In this document: in pieces, positions 42,629 to 52,909 of the stretch
How positions within the stretch are numbered: position 1 is the first letter of the stretch
Layout of the letters: each line of letters begins with the position of its first letter
Assembly (NCBI GenBank): GCA_903919125.1
Contig: CAIXGS010000052.1
Location: forward strand, 62,001-126,000
Direction of reading: 5' to 3'
From: an uncultured Spartobacteria bacterium
GTDB lineage: Bacteria > Verrucomicrobiota > Verrucomicrobiia > Chthoniobacterales > Chthoniobacteraceae
DNA: 64,000 bases
Program-made: the position numbers and the translations under genes
Notes under the pieces: model-generated
Told to the model about the DNA's origin: nothing
The model's input: only the letters and a program-made list of their open reading frames with translations
Databases searched by the model: none

Positions 42629-43828
42629 TTAGTTATGAAGGTTCACGGATCCTACCAGACGCGGGTCACGGGTGGGAAAGGTGTTAGAAGAGACGAGCCT
42701 CCGGAAATAGAGACCGCCCGCGGCGCCTCCCACGGCCACCAGAGAGGCTAAATCGTAGATGCTCGGAGAAATTCCAGTTTGATGTAGCGAAGGCAAAACG
42801 ATCACGTAGATATCGAGAATCTCCATTAAGATCATCCATCCAGCTACTGCACAAATGATCCGAGGATTCTTTTTTACGAATTGGAACAAGAGAAGTGCAA
42901 ACGGTATAAAAAAGCGCCCTATTACCAGTATGGTGCTTAAGAAATGCCAGCTTTCAGTGTTTCTAACTTTAAAATAAATGGTCTCTTCTGGGATGTTCGC
43001 GTACCAGATTAGCATGTACTGACTGTAGCCAATGTACGCCCAGAAAACGGTGAAGGTTAACATGAACTTACCCATAATATGGTAATGTTCTGAGTTCACT
43101 GCTTTCAGATAACCTGCGTTTTTAAGACCGGTAATCACCAGTACCAAAAGCGCCATTGAACTGCCCAGCGCTCCAGCGAAAATATAAACACCCCACATGG
43201 TGGAAAACCAATGGTAATCCAGCCCCATGAGCCAATCGACGGCGGCGAATGTGAGACACACTCCTAAAATTGGGAGACCGGCAATCGCGGCCGTACGCAT
43301 CGCATGAGTGTGCGAACTGGCGCCGTCTGTATCTTGTGCGATGGAGCGGTTTCTCAGCACAAGCGCCACACCTCCCAAGCCAGCGAAGTAAATCACATAG
43401 CGAATGATAAAAAAGGTGTGGTTCAAAAAGGGTGTCTTTGAATCCAATAAAGGGTCAACTCCGGGTGCCATATTCCACCACTTCCATAATATCGGTGCGC
43501 AGAACACCAGTAATGGCAGAAAGAACAGAGAAAGCATTGGAATCCCACCCGCGATGTTCTCCATTTGGCGCCGGACTAACACGCTCCACTCAGAATCCGT
43601 CGCGTGATGAAGGATGGTCCAAAATAAAGCTCCAACGCTTATCGCGAAGATCACGAAAAAACCGAAAAGCCACGAGAAGGCAAACTGCTCGCGAGAGTTG
43701 AGAAGTCCAATAGCGCTCACCAAAATTCCGAGCGCAGACAAACCGAAGCAAATCGAGGACCATTTTTTGCCGATGGTCGGCTCGAAATTTTCAGCGATTA
43801 AAGTAGAAGAATCCGTCGGGTGGCTCAT
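42629..43828 (-). CDS. actF: Alternative Complex III subunit ActF
   Basis: ActF is one of two large polytopic quinol-interacting subunits of Alternative Complex III. The 399-aa protein has about ten helices and the signature 'FSWLFGFFVIFAISVGALFW', 'AAVDWLMGLDYHWFSTMWG' and 'FWAYIGYSQYMLIWYANIPE'. All are highly typical of ActF. The complex oxidises menaquinol or ubiquinol and reduces periplasmic cytochrome c, or donates directly to the oxidase. It lies between actE (33 bp) and the Pro-rich protein gene (1 bp). Confidence 0.95.
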   Translation of the reverse strand: MSHPTDSSTLIAENFEPTIGKKWSSICFGLSALGILVSAIGLLNSREQFAFSWLFGFFVIFAISVGALFWTILHHATDSEWSVLVRRQMENIAGGIPMLSLFFLPLLVFCAPILWKWWNMAPGVDPLLDSKTPFLNHTFFIIRYVIYFAGLGGVALVLRNRSIAQDTDGASSHTHAMRTAAIAGLPILGVCLTFAAVDWLMGLDYHWFSTMWGVYIFAGALGSSMALLVLVITGLKNAGYLKAVNSEHYHIMGKFMLTFTVFWAYIGYSQYMLIWYANIPEETIYFKVRNTESWHFLSTILVIGRFFIPFALLLFQFVKKNPRIICAVAGWMILMEILDIYVIVLPSLHQTGISPSIYDLASLVAVGGAAGGLYFRRLVSSNTFPTRDPRLVGSVNLHN

Positions 43829-43861
43829 CGGAAATATAAACTCAGGCCTTGGTGATACGAG

Positions 43862-44497
43862 TTACTGAACTTTCCCAGACTGGCTGGCTTGCAGTGCGCG
43901 GATGTGAGCGATGATCGCCCAACGGTCCTCGACAGCGATGCTGGAACCGTAAGCACCCATCGTGTTTTTACCGTTCGTGATGGTAGAAAATATCTGGCCA
44001 TCGGGCTGCCCCTTGATTCGATCATCCATTAATGTGGCGATGGTTACCAACCCGTAAGCCTTGGCAATCCCGTTACCATTCCCAGTGCGATCGTGGCAAA
44101 CGGAGCAGAAAATTTCATACCGCTGGCGTCCCCGATCCAGAAAAGCTTCGTTCACAGTAAACGGAATCCCGCTTCCATAAACGTCTCCCATAGCCCCCGT
44201 ATCCTTGTAATCAGGCCGACTGGTGAAGGCTGAATCTTTAGTGAGATTGTTCACGCCAGTCTGATAGTAGCGGCCAGACAGATTGTAACCCACAGGGATA
44301 GTTCCCTTCACAGGCACATGATCTGCGCGCCCATCGGCAAAGAAGGTTGAGCTATGCTGAGTGATCACCTTGGGCTGGTGCTTCATGTCAGGCGTAATCT
44401 GAAGCGGCGTGTTGGAAAACTTTTGCCCGCGGAAGCCCGCCATAGCGACAACCGCCAAAGCAACAGTCAAAAACAGAAAGAGAAAGGTACGCACCAT
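43862..44497 (-). CDS. actE: Alternative Complex III cytochrome c subunit ActE
   Basis: A 211-aa monoheme cytochrome c with an N-terminal signal or anchor helix ('TFLFLFLTVALAVVAMAGF'). The heme motif is C131-S-V-C134-H135 in 'YEIFCSVCHDRTGNGNG', with 'NTMGAYGS' supplying the Met ligand. Upstream blocks 'ADHVPVKGTIPVGYN' and 'GIPFTVNEAFLDRGRQRY' are diagnostic of ActE. It hands electrons from the pentaheme ActA to the oxidase or to mobile cytochromes. It is 4 bp after actD. Confidence 0.94.
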   Translation of the reverse strand: MVRTFLFLFLTVALAVVAMAGFRGQKFSNTPLQITPDMKHQPKVITQHSSTFFADGRADHVPVKGTIPVGYNLSGRYYQTGVNNLTKDSAFTSRPDYKDTGAMGDVYGSGIPFTVNEAFLDRGRQRYEIFCSVCHDRTGNGNGIAKAYGLVTIATLMDDRIKGQPDGQIFSTITNGKNTMGAYGSSIAVEDRWAIIAHIRALQASQSGKVQ

Positions 44498-44501
44498 AAC
44501 G

Positions 44502-45047
44502 TTAGTCGTGAATGAGGGTGACGTGTTTCCCGCCGATCTCTTCTAAAAGAGCCTTTGTGCGAGTTTCGGAAAACTTTGCATCCCGCGCCTCGATGACCAT
44601 CATAAAACCGTCGTCTGTGAAACGAGAAAAGCGATCCCAGTTAAACACTGGGTGATGGAAGCGAAAAAGGTTATTGAACAGAAACATCGTCCCAACGGCT
44701 GTGAATGCGGAAAAAAGCACCGTCAATTCAAAAATGATTGGGAAGAAGGCGGGTCCCGTTCGCCAATCATACGGTTTGCCGTTCACGATGATAGGATACA
44801 GAACAAAAGAAGGAATTGAAACAAGTGCTACGCCTATGAGCAAACCCAGTAGTCCCCCCACAAAGACCACCGCGCTCAGCTTTGATTTCCCCAATCCCAT
44901 CGCAGCATCCATCCCATGAACTGGAAATGGAGTGTGAACATCCCAATGAGAGAAGCCTTGTTCGCGAATTTTTTCGGCTGCACTCAAAAGCGCCCCTGCG
45001 CTCTCAAATTCAGCTCCCAGACCGTACACTTTGCGTGACTGCGACAT
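44502..45047 (-). CDS. actD: Alternative Complex III subunit ActD (DUF3341)
   Basis: A 181-aa protein of the DUF3341 family. It has a soluble N-terminus ('YGLGAEFESAGALLSAAEKI'), the typical 'GFSHWDVHTPFPVHGMDAAM' block, two membrane helices ('VVFVGGLLGLLIGVALV' and a second from 'FFPIIFELTVLFSAFTAVGT'), and a cytoplasmic end with 'DGFMMVIEARDAKF'. ActD is a structural subunit without cofactors. It lies 6 bp after actC and 4 bp before actE. Confidence 0.94.
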   Translation of the reverse strand: MSQSRKVYGLGAEFESAGALLSAAEKIREQGFSHWDVHTPFPVHGMDAAMGLGKSKLSAVVFVGGLLGLLIGVALVSIPSFVLYPIIVNGKPYDWRTGPAFFPIIFELTVLFSAFTAVGTMFLFNNLFRFHHPVFNWDRFSRFTDDGFMMVIEARDAKFSETRTKALLEEIGGKHVTLIHD

Positions 45048-45053
45048 GAGCGA

Positions 45054-46466
45054 CTAGTGTTTAGGGTGATGGTGATGAGGATCAGCCTCGGGAAGGACGC
45101 CCTTGACTTCAGAGATGGCTATCATCGGAAGGAAGCGCATGAAGAGAAGGAACAGACTCAGGAATATCCCGAACGTACCCACAAAGGTTAGAATTTCTGT
45201 AGTCGACGGCGCGTAATGCCCCCAAGAACTCGGAAGGAAGTCCTGCGCCAAAGAAGTGACGATAATGGTGAAGCGTTCGAACCACATCCCCACGTTCACA
45301 AACTGACAGACAATAAAGACCACGATATAATTGGTTCGCATCTTCTTGAACCAGAAAATCTGGGGAGAAATGACGTTACAAAACATCATAATCCAGTAGG
45401 CCCACTGATACCATCCTTCGCCATTCACATTGGCTCTTGCAGTAAAGAATGTGAAGCTTTCGAACTTATTCGCCCCATACCAAGCCACGAACAACTCCAT
45501 CAAATAAGCGTATCCAACGATTGAACCCGTGAGCAAAATAATCTTTGCCATCTTATCGACGTGATTTTCCGTAATCATGTCGTTTAATTGAGGGAAGATT
45601 TTCGCCGCAGGTAACATGATGGTCAGAACCATCGCGAAACCGCCGAAAATTGCGCCCGCGACGAAGTAGGGCGGGAAAATGGTAGTGTGCCACCCAGGCA
45701 TGATCGAAGTTGCGAAGTCAAACGATACAATCGAGTGAACGGACAACACCAAAGGGGTGGATAATCCAGCCAACAATAAGTAGGCCATCTCGTAGTGCCG
45801 CCACTGACGGTTCCCTCCACGCCATCCGAGTGCGCCTATTCCGTACAGGGTACGGGCGAGCTTGGACTTCGAGCGATCCCGCAGGGTGGCCAAGTCGGGG
45901 ATCAAACCGACAAACCAGAAGAGTACGGAGACGGAGAAATAAGTGGAAACGGCGAAGACGTCCCAGAGTAGCGGCGAACGAAAATTGGGCCAGATTGCGT
46001 TTGTGTTGGGAATCGGGGCCAAGAACCAAGCGTACCAGACTCGTCCCACGTGGATCGCAGGGAAAATCCCCGCGCACACTACCGCAAACAACGTCATCGC
46101 CTCGGCCGCCCGGTTGATCGAGGTCCGCCACTTTTGGCGCGTAAGGAACAAAACGGCGGAAATGAGCGTGCCGGCGTGACCGATGCCGATCCAAAACACG
46201 AAGTTTGTGATGTCCCACGCCCATCCATTGGGATGGTTTTCACCCCAGACACCGACCCCGTTTGAGATCTGGTAAATGATACAGATCAAGCCCATGAGGG
46301 CGATGGGTGAAGTGATGCACATGGCAAGCCACCACCACTTGGGAGTGGGTGCCTCCACGATGTCGCACACGTTGTGCGACACCCAACTGATCGAACGATC
46401 GTGCGACACCAGCGCCGGGCGCTTTAAGTCCGCCGGCGTTTCGAGTGATAGAGCGTTTTTAGACAT
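45054..46466 (-). CDS. actC: Alternative Complex III subunit ActC (NrfD family)
   Basis: A 470-aa NrfD/PsrC-type membrane protein with about ten helices, forming the main quinol-binding site. Marker segments are '[19 protein letters not shown]', '[20 protein letters not shown]', '[20 protein letters not shown]' and '[20 protein letters not shown]', which are strongly conserved in ActC. The C-terminus is His-rich ('DPHHHHPKH'). Its first base overlaps the last base of actB, so translation is coupled. Confidence 0.96.
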   Translation of the reverse strand: MSKNALSLETPADLKRPALVSHDRSISWVSHNVCDIVEAPTPKWWWLAMCITSPIALMGLICIIYQISNGVGVWGENHPNGWAWDITNFVFWIGIGHAGTLISAVLFLTRQKWRTSINRAAEAMTLFAVVCAGIFPAIHVGRVWYAWFLAPIPNTNAIWPNFRSPLLWDVFAVSTYFSVSVLFWFVGLIPDLATLRDRSKSKLARTLYGIGALGWRGGNRQWRHYEMAYLLLAGLSTPLVLSVHSIVSFDFATSIMPGWHTTIFPPYFVAGAIFGGFAMVLTIMLPAAKIFPQLNDMITENHVDKMAKIILLTGSIVGYAYLMELFVAWYGANKFESFTFFTARANVNGEGWYQWAYWIMMFCNVISPQIFWFKKMRTNYIVVFIVCQFVNVGMWFERFTIIVTSLAQDFLPSSWGHYAPSTTEILTFVGTFGIFLSLFLLFMRFLPMIAISEVKGVLPEADPHHHHPKH

Positions 46467-49400
46467 TACGCGTGTCCTCCGGTTGGCGTTTGAGCCGATT
46501 CATGCTTCTCAGAGTGGCCGTGACCGCCTTTCGAAGCGGAACCTGCGCGCGCTGCATCGGGCATCTTGGGATTGGGATTGCGAATGCGGGCTAGGTACCA
46601 GACGCGATTTTCAGTGTTTAGGTATTCCAGCAAGCGATAGCCGCGTTGGTCATCTTTAAGTTTTGAGATTTTGCTCTCCGGATTACGGATATCTCCAAAA
46701 GTGATGGCGTCGGTGGGACAAACCTGAGCGCAAGCCGAAGTGAAAGCGTCTGCCGGGACGCGTGGCTGAGCAGTCTGACCCTGAGAGTCACTGGCGTGCA
46801 CTTTCGCTGTGATCTTCGCTTCCTGGATGCGTTGCACGCAGAAGGTACATTTCTCCATCACCCCACGCATACGCACCGTGACGTTCGGATTTTTCTGCAT
46901 TTGCAGAGAATCAGCCATTCCCTTTTCAGTGATCAAATTCCAGCGGTAGAGGCTGGTGATGGAACGCTCGTTGTAATCAAAGAAATTAAAGCGCCGGACC
47001 TTGAACGGACAGTTGTTGGCGCAATAACGGGTCCCGATACAACGGTTGTACGCCATCACGTTGAGGCCGTCCTCTGAGTGAACCGTGGCATTTACAGGAC
47101 ATACCGTTTCGCAAGGTGCGTTCTCGCATTGCTGGCACATCAAGGGCTGACTAACCATTTCTGGTTCATCGACGTCGCCGCCTTCGCTCGCGAAATATCG
47201 ATCCGTACGCATCCAATGCATTTCACGGCCATTAATCACCTGCTCCTTGCCGACAATTGGAATATTATTTTCCGCCTGACACGCCGTCATACAAGCCGCA
47301 CATCCGATGCAGCTATTCAAATCGACCGTCATTCCCCAAGCGTGAATGTCATCCAAAGGAGGATGCGCGTAGAGCGAGAAGTTTTCAGGGGCATGGGCGT
47401 CGATGCCCATTTTCTTGAAGAACGTCTTGTCATCTGCCTTTTCAGTCCATTCGGCTACGGTAGCCTGGCGGGTGAGATCAGCGCCACGCCCTTCGAGTGC
47501 GCCGTGTTCCTGAGTCACAGCCAGCGCATACTTGCGGCCAGTCTTGACGGCGGTCACACCCACGCGGAACCGGCTTTCGGTCGAAGTCAGCAATGGGAAA
47601 ACGTCGACACCGACATTGCGGCCGAGACTGCCCACCTCGGTTCGACCGTAGCCAACCGCGACGGAGATAGAAGCGTCAGCATGGCCGGGAAGAATCAGCG
47701 CGGCGATTTCCAAAGATTTGTCGCCAACGGTCAACTTGAGAACGTCGCCAGTGTGAACACCAAGCTTCTTTGCGGCGGCTAGGCTAATGAGCGCAGCGTT
47801 GTCCCAAGTGAGCTTCGTCACGGGATCTGGCAGTTCTTGGAGCCATCCGTTGTTAGCGTAACGGCCATCGTCCACCTTGGAATCGGTGATGAAAACGAGT
47901 TCAAAATCTTTGTCAGCGCCTGTGAGAACCGGAGCCTCGGCCAGCGCCTTTGCAACAGAAGCTGTCTGTAGAGTGGCAGCCACAGGCTTGGGCGCAGAGC
48001 CTTTCCTGAACCCAGATTTCAAAGTATCCACCCAATCCGCGGTGATATCACCCTTTTTAGGGGATGAGGCGAGGAAGGTGTCACGCACCAGATCCATAGG
48101 ATCGGCCTCGAGACCTGCGATCTTCGCCAACAACTCATTGACGCTTACCCCATTGTAAAGCGGAAGAATGACAGGCTGAACCACCATGTAACTGCCATCA
48201 GAAGCTCTAGCATCATCCCACTGTTCGAGATAATGAGCTGCGGGAACATGCCAATGCGATTTTGCGGCGGTCTCGTTCACTTCCATCCCGAGATGAATGA
48301 CGTTCTTGGCCGCAGCTTGAGCCTCAGACCAACGGATGTCGGCCGGAGCGTTGAAAACAGGATTGGCGCCCAAAATGAACAGCGCGTTGGTCTGCCCTTT
48401 TTTGAGCGTCTCAGCGAGTGCAGCGATGCCCACCGTTGGGGCGGTGGCGGATTTGCGCAATTCGAGCGTCTTTCCAACAGCCCCCAACGCCGCGTTTATC
48501 GCAAAAGCAAGCGCCTGAACTGCGACCGGTTGACGACGCCCGGCCAAAACCAGAGCCCCGCCCTTGTGCGCCCATAGATCCGCGGCCGTTTCCTCGACCC
48601 ACTTGTCCTTGAACTTGGTTTCCGGCGCCTTGAAGCTGCTCGCCAAGGATGCAAGACCCGCGTCTCCGGAAAGCTTGGCCAATTCCGTCGCCAAAGCCTT
48701 TAGGAAAGCACCCGCACGACTGGCCGGCAAACGCAGCCTGTGGTCCGACATCCCGCCGGTAAGCGTGTAGCGGTTTTCCACCACGTACAGACGGTTCATC
48801 TTCGACTTCGGGCCGTCCACTTTGCGCTTAGCCGCGAAACCGCGAACCGAAGCAATTTCGCCTTCGACACCCAAAATATCGCGATCCACCGTCAAAACAA
48901 TGTCCGCACGGTCCAAACGCGGTACCGCCTCAAGATCCGGACCGAAAGCGGCGGCGACAGCGGCGTTTTCCAGTTCATGGCCATTTGGTTCGTAGGAAGC
49001 CCAAACGGCTTTTGGGTATTTCGCGAGAATCAGATGACGCAGACGCTCGGCGGTGGGCGAGACCGCACCGTCCGTGAGGAAAGCAAGATCGGCTCCATCC
49101 CCAGCGGATTTCAAAAGGGCCGCAAGTTCGGCATGGAAGGCTGCGAGATCGGACTTTTTCCCGCTCGAAAGCACAGACTGAGAACGTTGCGGATCGTAAA
49201 GATCGAGAACGGAAGACTGCGCCCAGATGTCCGTAGCCCCTTTGTTTACAGGGTGCATCGGGTTACCTTCGACCTTGGTCGGACGTCCATCAAAGGTCGT
49301 CACCACAAGAGGCATCGCCCCCGTGCGGGACGGCATGGCGGATGTAAAGAACAACGCTTTACCCGGAACAGACCACTCGACCCCTTTGGTGAAGGGGACT

Positions 49401-49642
49401 AAATACTTCATCGGACGGCGACAAGCCGAGAGGCTCAGGCCCGCTAGGGCAACCGAGGCGCCCATGAATTGGAGAAAACCACGGCGAGAAACCTCATTTC
49501 CCTCCACTTCGGAAGCTCCTTGGGGAAATTCACGATGCAACCAACTCCGAAATTCGGTCGTATCCTGTAGCTGGCCTAGCGAGCGCCAATAACGCTTGCC
49601 GGTCTGAGCTTCCGCTGGGTGTTGAAAAACGCGCTTGCTCAT
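46466..49642 (-). CDS. actB: Alternative Complex III Fe-S/MopB subunit ActB
   Basis: A 1058-aa fusion typical of ActB: a Tat-like N-terminal signal ('[20 protein letters not shown]', near residues 50-75), a molybdopterin-oxidoreductase-like domain without evident cofactor-binding cysteines (about 85-730), and a C-terminal iron-sulfur domain (about 770-960). The cluster motifs are '[12 protein letters not shown]', '[14 protein letters not shown]', '[13 protein letters not shown]', and 'CTFCVQRI' with '[10 protein letters not shown]', enough for three [4Fe-4S] and one [3Fe-4S] as known in ActB. It passes electrons from ActC to ActA. It follows actA by 6 bp. Confidence 0.97.
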   Translation of the reverse strand: MSKRVFQHPAEAQTGKRYWRSLGQLQDTTEFRSWLHREFPQGASEVEGNEVSRRGFLQFMGASVALAGLSLSACRRPMKYLVPFTKGVEWSVPGKALFFTSAMPSRTGAMPLVVTTFDGRPTKVEGNPMHPVNKGATDIWAQSSVLDLYDPQRSQSVLSSGKKSDLAAFHAELAALLKSAGDGADLAFLTDGAVSPTAERLRHLILAKYPKAVWASYEPNGHELENAAVAAAFGPDLEAVPRLDRADIVLTVDRDILGVEGEIASVRGFAAKRKVDGPKSKMNRLYVVENRYTLTGGMSDHRLRLPASRAGAFLKALATELAKLSGDAGLASLASSFKAPETKFKDKWVEETAADLWAHKGGALVLAGRRQPVAVQALAFAINAALGAVGKTLELRKSATAPTVGIAALAETLKKGQTNALFILGANPVFNAPADIRWSEAQAAAKNVIHLGMEVNETAAKSHWHVPAAHYLEQWDDARASDGSYMVVQPVILPLYNGVSVNELLAKIAGLEADPMDLVRDTFLASSPKKGDITADWVDTLKSGFRKGSAPKPVAATLQTASVAKALAEAPVLTGADKDFELVFITDSKVDDGRYANNGWLQELPDPVTKLTWDNAALISLAAAKKLGVHTGDVLKLTVGDKSLEIAALILPGHADASISVAVGYGRTEVGSLGRNVGVDVFPLLTSTESRFRVGVTAVKTGRKYALAVTQEHGALEGRGADLTRQATVAEWTEKADDKTFFKKMGIDAHAPENFSLYAHPPLDDIHAWGMTVDLNSCIGCAACMTACQAENNIPIVGKEQVINGREMHWMRTDRYFASEGGDVDEPEMVSQPLMCQQCENAPCETVCPVNATVHSEDGLNVMAYNRCIGTRYCANNCPFKVRRFNFFDYNERSITSLYRWNLITEKGMADSLQMQKNPNVTVRMRGVMEKCTFCVQRIQEAKITAKVHASDSQGQTAQPRVPADAFTSACAQVCPTDAITFGDIRNPESKISKLKDDQRGYRLLEYLNTENRVWYLARIRNPNPKMPDAARAGSASKGGHGHSEKHESAQTPTGGHA

Positions 49643-49648
49643 TTTTGA

Positions 49649-50305
49649 TTAACGGTGGCAACCGGCACAATTCTTCACCGGAGGGTTAACGTGCCAATCT
49701 TTGACTAATGCCGCGCCGATTTCGCGCTGCGTCTTGTCGCCCTCAGGCTTCCAGTCCAAATTTGTCACCTCGGCAACTGGGCGCAAATAATCAGCTGGAT
49801 TGCGGTGACAGTCCAAACACCAAGCCATGGAGTGCGACTCCGCATGGTAAACCACGTCCATTTCGTTGACCTTCCCGTGACAGCTCACGCAACTCACCCC
49901 ACGGTTCACGTGCACCGAGTGATGGAAATAAGCGTGCTCAGGAGTCTTGTGAATCTGCACCCACTCTACTGGCTTGCCGGTCTGCCAAGAATCCCGCACC
50001 ACCTGCAACTTTGGACTAGTGCCCTGGATCTGCGAGTGGCAGTTCATGCACACTTGGGTTGTCGGGATGTTAGAATAAGCCGACGTCTCCACATAGGAAT
50101 GGCAGTAGCGGCAATCCATGTTGAGCTGCCCTGCGTGGATTTTGTGCGAAAAAGGAACGGGCTGTGCAGGTTGGTAACCCACACGCATGTACTCGGGGTT
50201 CAAATAGTACCACACCCCCGCACTCACTCCCCCTCCGAGGGTAAGTAAGCAAAAGATGATTTTGAGAGGGAGCCAGTTACTCCAACGTGGAAAAATATTC
50301 GCCAT
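49649..50305 (-). CDS. actA: Alternative Complex III pentaheme cytochrome ActA
   Basis: A 218-aa cytochrome with one N-terminal membrane helix ('IIFCLLTLGGGVSAGVWYY') and five CxxCH motifs: CRYCH, CMNCH, CVSCH, CLDCH and CAGCH, the exact number in ActA. 'PVPFSHKIHAGQLNMDCRYC' and 'EHAYFHHSVHVNRGVSCVSC' are characteristic. It is the first gene of the Act-cox locus, and a perfect Rex operator lies about 110 bp upstream at 50417-50434. Confidence 0.96.
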   Translation of the reverse strand: MANIFPRWSNWLPLKIIFCLLTLGGGVSAGVWYYLNPEYMRVGYQPAQPVPFSHKIHAGQLNMDCRYCHSYVETSAYSNIPTTQVCMNCHSQIQGTSPKLQVVRDSWQTGKPVEWVQIHKTPEHAYFHHSVHVNRGVSCVSCHGKVNEMDVVYHAESHSMAWCLDCHRNPADYLRPVAEVTNLDWKPEGDKTQREIGAALVKDWHVNPPVKNCAGCHR

Positions 50306-50381
50306 GCGACGAGAAGGTTCTAAGCGTTAAAATGAACGAACAAAGTGGTGCGACATACAGCCTGTGGCGAGGAGCAGGACG

Positions 50382-50410
50382 ATTTAAGGCGCGCCGGATT
50401 GGGGAATCAA
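50382..50410 (-). promoter_or_regulatory. Possible sigma-70-like promoter of the act operon
   Basis: On the minus strand, TTGATT (50405-50410) and TTAAAT (50382-50387) are separated by 17 bp, matching four of six bases in each consensus box. It lies just downstream (in the direction of transcription) of the Rex operator, six bases from it. The match is modest and the assignment is tentative. Confidence 0.35.
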
Positions 50411-50416
50411 GTGAGA

Positions 50417-50434
50417 TTGTGAAATTTTTCACAA
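50417..50434. promoter_or_regulatory. Rex operator (ROP) upstream of actA
   Basis: TTGTGAAATTTTTCACAA fits the published Rex consensus TTGTGAA-WWWW-TTCACAA at every position. It lies in the 179-bp gap between the rhomboid-like gene and actA, about 110 bp upstream of the actA start. The rex gene is at 2763-3416. It predicts NADH/NAD+-responsive control of the Act-cox locus. Confidence 0.88.
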
Positions 50435-50484
50435 GCGAGGCAAACGGCAAATCGCAAACTTCTATTCCAAAAAAATTTACGTCG

Positions 50485-51267
50485 TCACCGCCCCACTGCG
50501 CTCCGGATGTGCTCCACGCAGTACTCATTGCCGTCCCGAGCCACACGGAACTCCAAGTGCGGGGCGCTCACCTCCGTGCGCCCACAAATGTGACAGCAAT
50601 GAAGAGTCTGCTGGTCTTCGGGATCAAGGAAGGCGGTTTGCCTAAGGATCTGGTCTTTGCGTTCACGTCTGGCGCGCAACAAGGCAGGGCCAAAGAAGAC
50701 ACCAAAGTTTGCTAACGCAGCGAGAACCCCGATGCGATAGCCCCAGTCTGAAAAGAGGAGAGACGGCAGCAGAAGAAAGGCATCCAACCACGCAAGCCAC
50801 TTAATCTTCATGGGGATGACAAAGAAAAATAGGATGCGCAGGTCTGGGTAAAAACAAGCGAAAGCGAATACGAGCGAGTTGTTTAGCAAGATGCCGCCTA
50901 TGTCGTGACCGGTGAGGAACGCCGCCGTGGTGGTACCCAGCATTCCGAGCGCGTAGTAAAGGTTGAGCTTGAAGGCACCCATGGCCCGTTCCAAGCCGTC
51001 GCCCAGCCAGATTAAAAACAACACATAAAAGGCGGCGCTCAACCATGAAAGAAAAACGCCACCTACCACTGGCACAAACACATGGGACAAAAGCCGCCAG
51101 ACCTGCCCGGCCATAACCGCCTGTGGGTCTAGGTTTAAAACGTTTTCAAACCCCGGCCTAATCTGACAGAGCACAAAAGCCAGTCCATTGAGCGCCGCCA
51201 CGTACCGCAAGAGATGCGGAATAGCGAAGTGCCCAAACCGGCGTTCGAGAGAATCAATCAAACTCAT
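50485..51267 (-). CDS. Rhomboid-fold membrane protein with C-terminal zinc ribbon
   Basis: From the ATG at 51267 the protein is 260 aa with about six helices in a rhomboid/derlin-like order ('VMAGQVWRLLSHVFVP', 'LFLIWLGDGLERAMGAFKLN', 'LGTTTAAFLTGHDIGGI'). The protease dyad looks broken: the expected Gly-x-Ser-Gly is 'LLNNSLVFAF', and the helix-6 His is replaced by Asn ('ALANFGVFFG'). The cytoplasmic tail has a Cys4/His-type ribbon, 'CCHICG' and 'YCVEHI'. It is likely a non-proteolytic rhomboid relative with unknown cargo. The frame is open to 51360, but 51267 gives the best start. Confidence 0.75.
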   Translation of the reverse strand: MSLIDSLERRFGHFAIPHLLRYVAALNGLAFVLCQIRPGFENVLNLDPQAVMAGQVWRLLSHVFVPVVGGVFLSWLSAAFYVLFLIWLGDGLERAMGAFKLNLYYALGMLGTTTAAFLTGHDIGGILLNNSLVFAFACFYPDLRILFFFVIPMKIKWLAWLDAFLLLPSLLFSDWGYRIGVLAALANFGVFFGPALLRARRERKDQILRQTAFLDPEDQQTLHCCHICGRTEVSAPHLEFRVARDGNEYCVEHIRSAVGR

Positions 51268-51377
51268 ACAGATAACTCTCATGCGACAAAGGGAGGCTGT
51301 GAAGTCAAACCCGCCAACGCCCCCAAAATTGCACACCGCATTGACAGCGCCACTGCGCAACTTAGCTTTTCTCGGTC

Positions 51378-52475
51378 ATGGAGACCCAACTCAAACGCAC
51401 GCCACTCGCTACGGTTCACGAAAACCTCGGCGCTCGAATGATGGAGTTCGGGGGCTGGTGGATGCCCGTGCAGTACTCGGGGATTTTGGAAGAACACAAG
51501 GCAGTGCGCACGGCCGCAGGGCTTTTTGACATCTCCCACATGGGGGAATTAGTGGTCAGCGGCCTCGGTGCGGAGGCTTACTTGAACGGACTTTTCACCA
51601 ACGACGTCCGTTTGCTCTCCCCGGGTAAGGGCCAATATTCCCTGATGCTCAACGATAACGGTGGGGTGATTGACGACCTGATTTTATACAAGCGTGAGGA
51701 CGGGAGCTTTTTCCTCATCGTGAACGCATCCAAGATCGAGGAAGACTTCGCGTGGATGCAGAGTCGGCTTCCGGCAGATGTGACGTTGGAAAACCAGAGC
51801 GGGCATTGGGCAGGATTAGCGCTTCAGGGGCCGCGCGCCGCAGAACTGCTTCAGCAAATGCTCGGTGCGGAGTGTCTGTTGCCAAGCCGCAACCATTTGA
51901 TCGAATTGCAGATCGCTAATGGACCGGCGCTTCTCGCTCGGACCGGCTACACGGGCGAGGATGGCTTCGAGTGGTTTTGTCCTGCGCAGGTCGCAACATT
52001 TTGGTGGGAGCGAATTTTAGAAGCGGGCCGCGACTTAGGCGTAACGCCTTGCGGGCTTGGGGCAAGGGACACGCTGCGCCTAGAGGCGTGTTATCCGCTC
52101 AACGGCTCGGATTTGTCGCCGACACTCACGCCTTTGGAGGCAGGATTGGCGCAATTCGTAAAATTTGAAAAGGGCGACTTCGCCGGACGTGCGGCTTTGG
52201 AAACTCAGCGCACTGAGGGAGTCAAAAAGAAGCTTTCAGCGCTGCTTATGCAGGGCAAAACACCGCCGCCGCGCCCACATCACCCAGTCCTCCACGAAGG
52301 AAAGCTCGTCGCAGAAACTACCAGCGGCACACTGTCCCCGACGTTAGGACTGGGAATCGCACTCGCCTATTTACCAACCGACCTCTCCGTGCCAGGAACG
52401 GAACTCGCCGTGGAAATCCGAGGCCGTCCATTCCCTGCCATCGTCGCCCCTCGGCCACTATACCGCCGCTCCTAG
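51378..52475 (+). CDS. gcvT: Glycine cleavage T protein (aminomethyltransferase)
   Basis: GcvT takes the aminomethyl group from lipoylated GcvH and forms 5,10-methylene-THF and ammonia. The 365-aa protein contains '[18 protein letters not shown]', '[16 protein letters not shown]', '[18 protein letters not shown]', '[10 protein letters not shown]' and '[18 protein letters not shown]', all GcvT motifs, at the normal length. gcvH follows after 34 bp and maf after that. No gcvP is in the window. It is divergent from the rhomboid-like gene (110-bp gap). Confidence 0.96.
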   Translation: METQLKRTPLATVHENLGARMMEFGGWWMPVQYSGILEEHKAVRTAAGLFDISHMGELVVSGLGAEAYLNGLFTNDVRLLSPGKGQYSLMLNDNGGVIDDLILYKREDGSFFLIVNASKIEEDFAWMQSRLPADVTLENQSGHWAGLALQGPRAAELLQQMLGAECLLPSRNHLIELQIANGPALLARTGYTGEDGFEWFCPAQVATFWWERILEAGRDLGVTPCGLGARDTLRLEACYPLNGSDLSPTLTPLEAGLAQFVKFEKGDFAGRAALETQRTEGVKKKLSALLMQGKTPPPRPHHPVLHEGKLVAETTSGTLSPTLGLGIALAYLPTDLSVPGTELAVEIRGRPFPAIVAPRPLYRRS

Positions 52476-52509
52476 ACGCCTGCTCCAACCCTTCCAACCC
52501 AATCATCAT

Positions 52510-52893
52510 ATGAACGTTCCAAATGACTTATTGTACGCCGCATCACACGAATGGCTCCGCCACGAGGCTGACCACGCTACGGTCGGAATCACCGATCATG
52601 CCCAACATGAGCTCACGGATGTCGTCTACGTGGAACTTCCCGCAGTTGGGGCGCACTTTGAAGCTGGCGCACAAATCTGTGTGGTAGAATCTGTTAAGGC
52701 GGCAAGCGACATCTATTCTCCAGCAGCGGGGACCGTCGAAGCCGTTAATGAAGCACTTGTCAGCGATCCAGCACTCGTCAACACGGATCCTTACGGTAAC
52801 GGTTGGATTTTCAAGCTGCGCCTAGATTCTACGAGCAGCCCTTCCTCGCTGAAGACGCCCGAAGAGTACAGCGAGCTGCTTGGTCAACTGTAA
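52510..52893 (+). CDS. gcvH: Glycine cleavage H protein
   Basis: A 127-aa lipoyl carrier protein. The lipoylated lysine is K63 in 'VVESVKAASDIYSP', and 'HEWLRHEADHATVGITDHAQ' and 'NTDPYGNGWIFKLRL' are standard H-protein blocks. It shuttles the aminomethyl group between GcvP, GcvT and dihydrolipoamide dehydrogenase. Lipoate for it would be made by LipA, encoded at 25.5 kb. It lies 34 bp after gcvT, and maf starts 16 bp after its stop. Confidence 0.95.
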   Translation: MNVPNDLLYAASHEWLRHEADHATVGITDHAQHELTDVVYVELPAVGAHFEAGAQICVVESVKAASDIYSPAAGTVEAVNEALVSDPALVNTDPYGNGWIFKLRLDSTSSPSSLKTPEEYSELLGQL

Positions 52894-52909
52894 GCCCCTG
52901 CCCCAGCAA

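Noticed and set aside
47078-47782. 234-aa plus-strand ORF antisense to actB
   Set aside because: It lies wholly inside the strongly supported actB gene and has no recognisable domain; it is a frame shadow.
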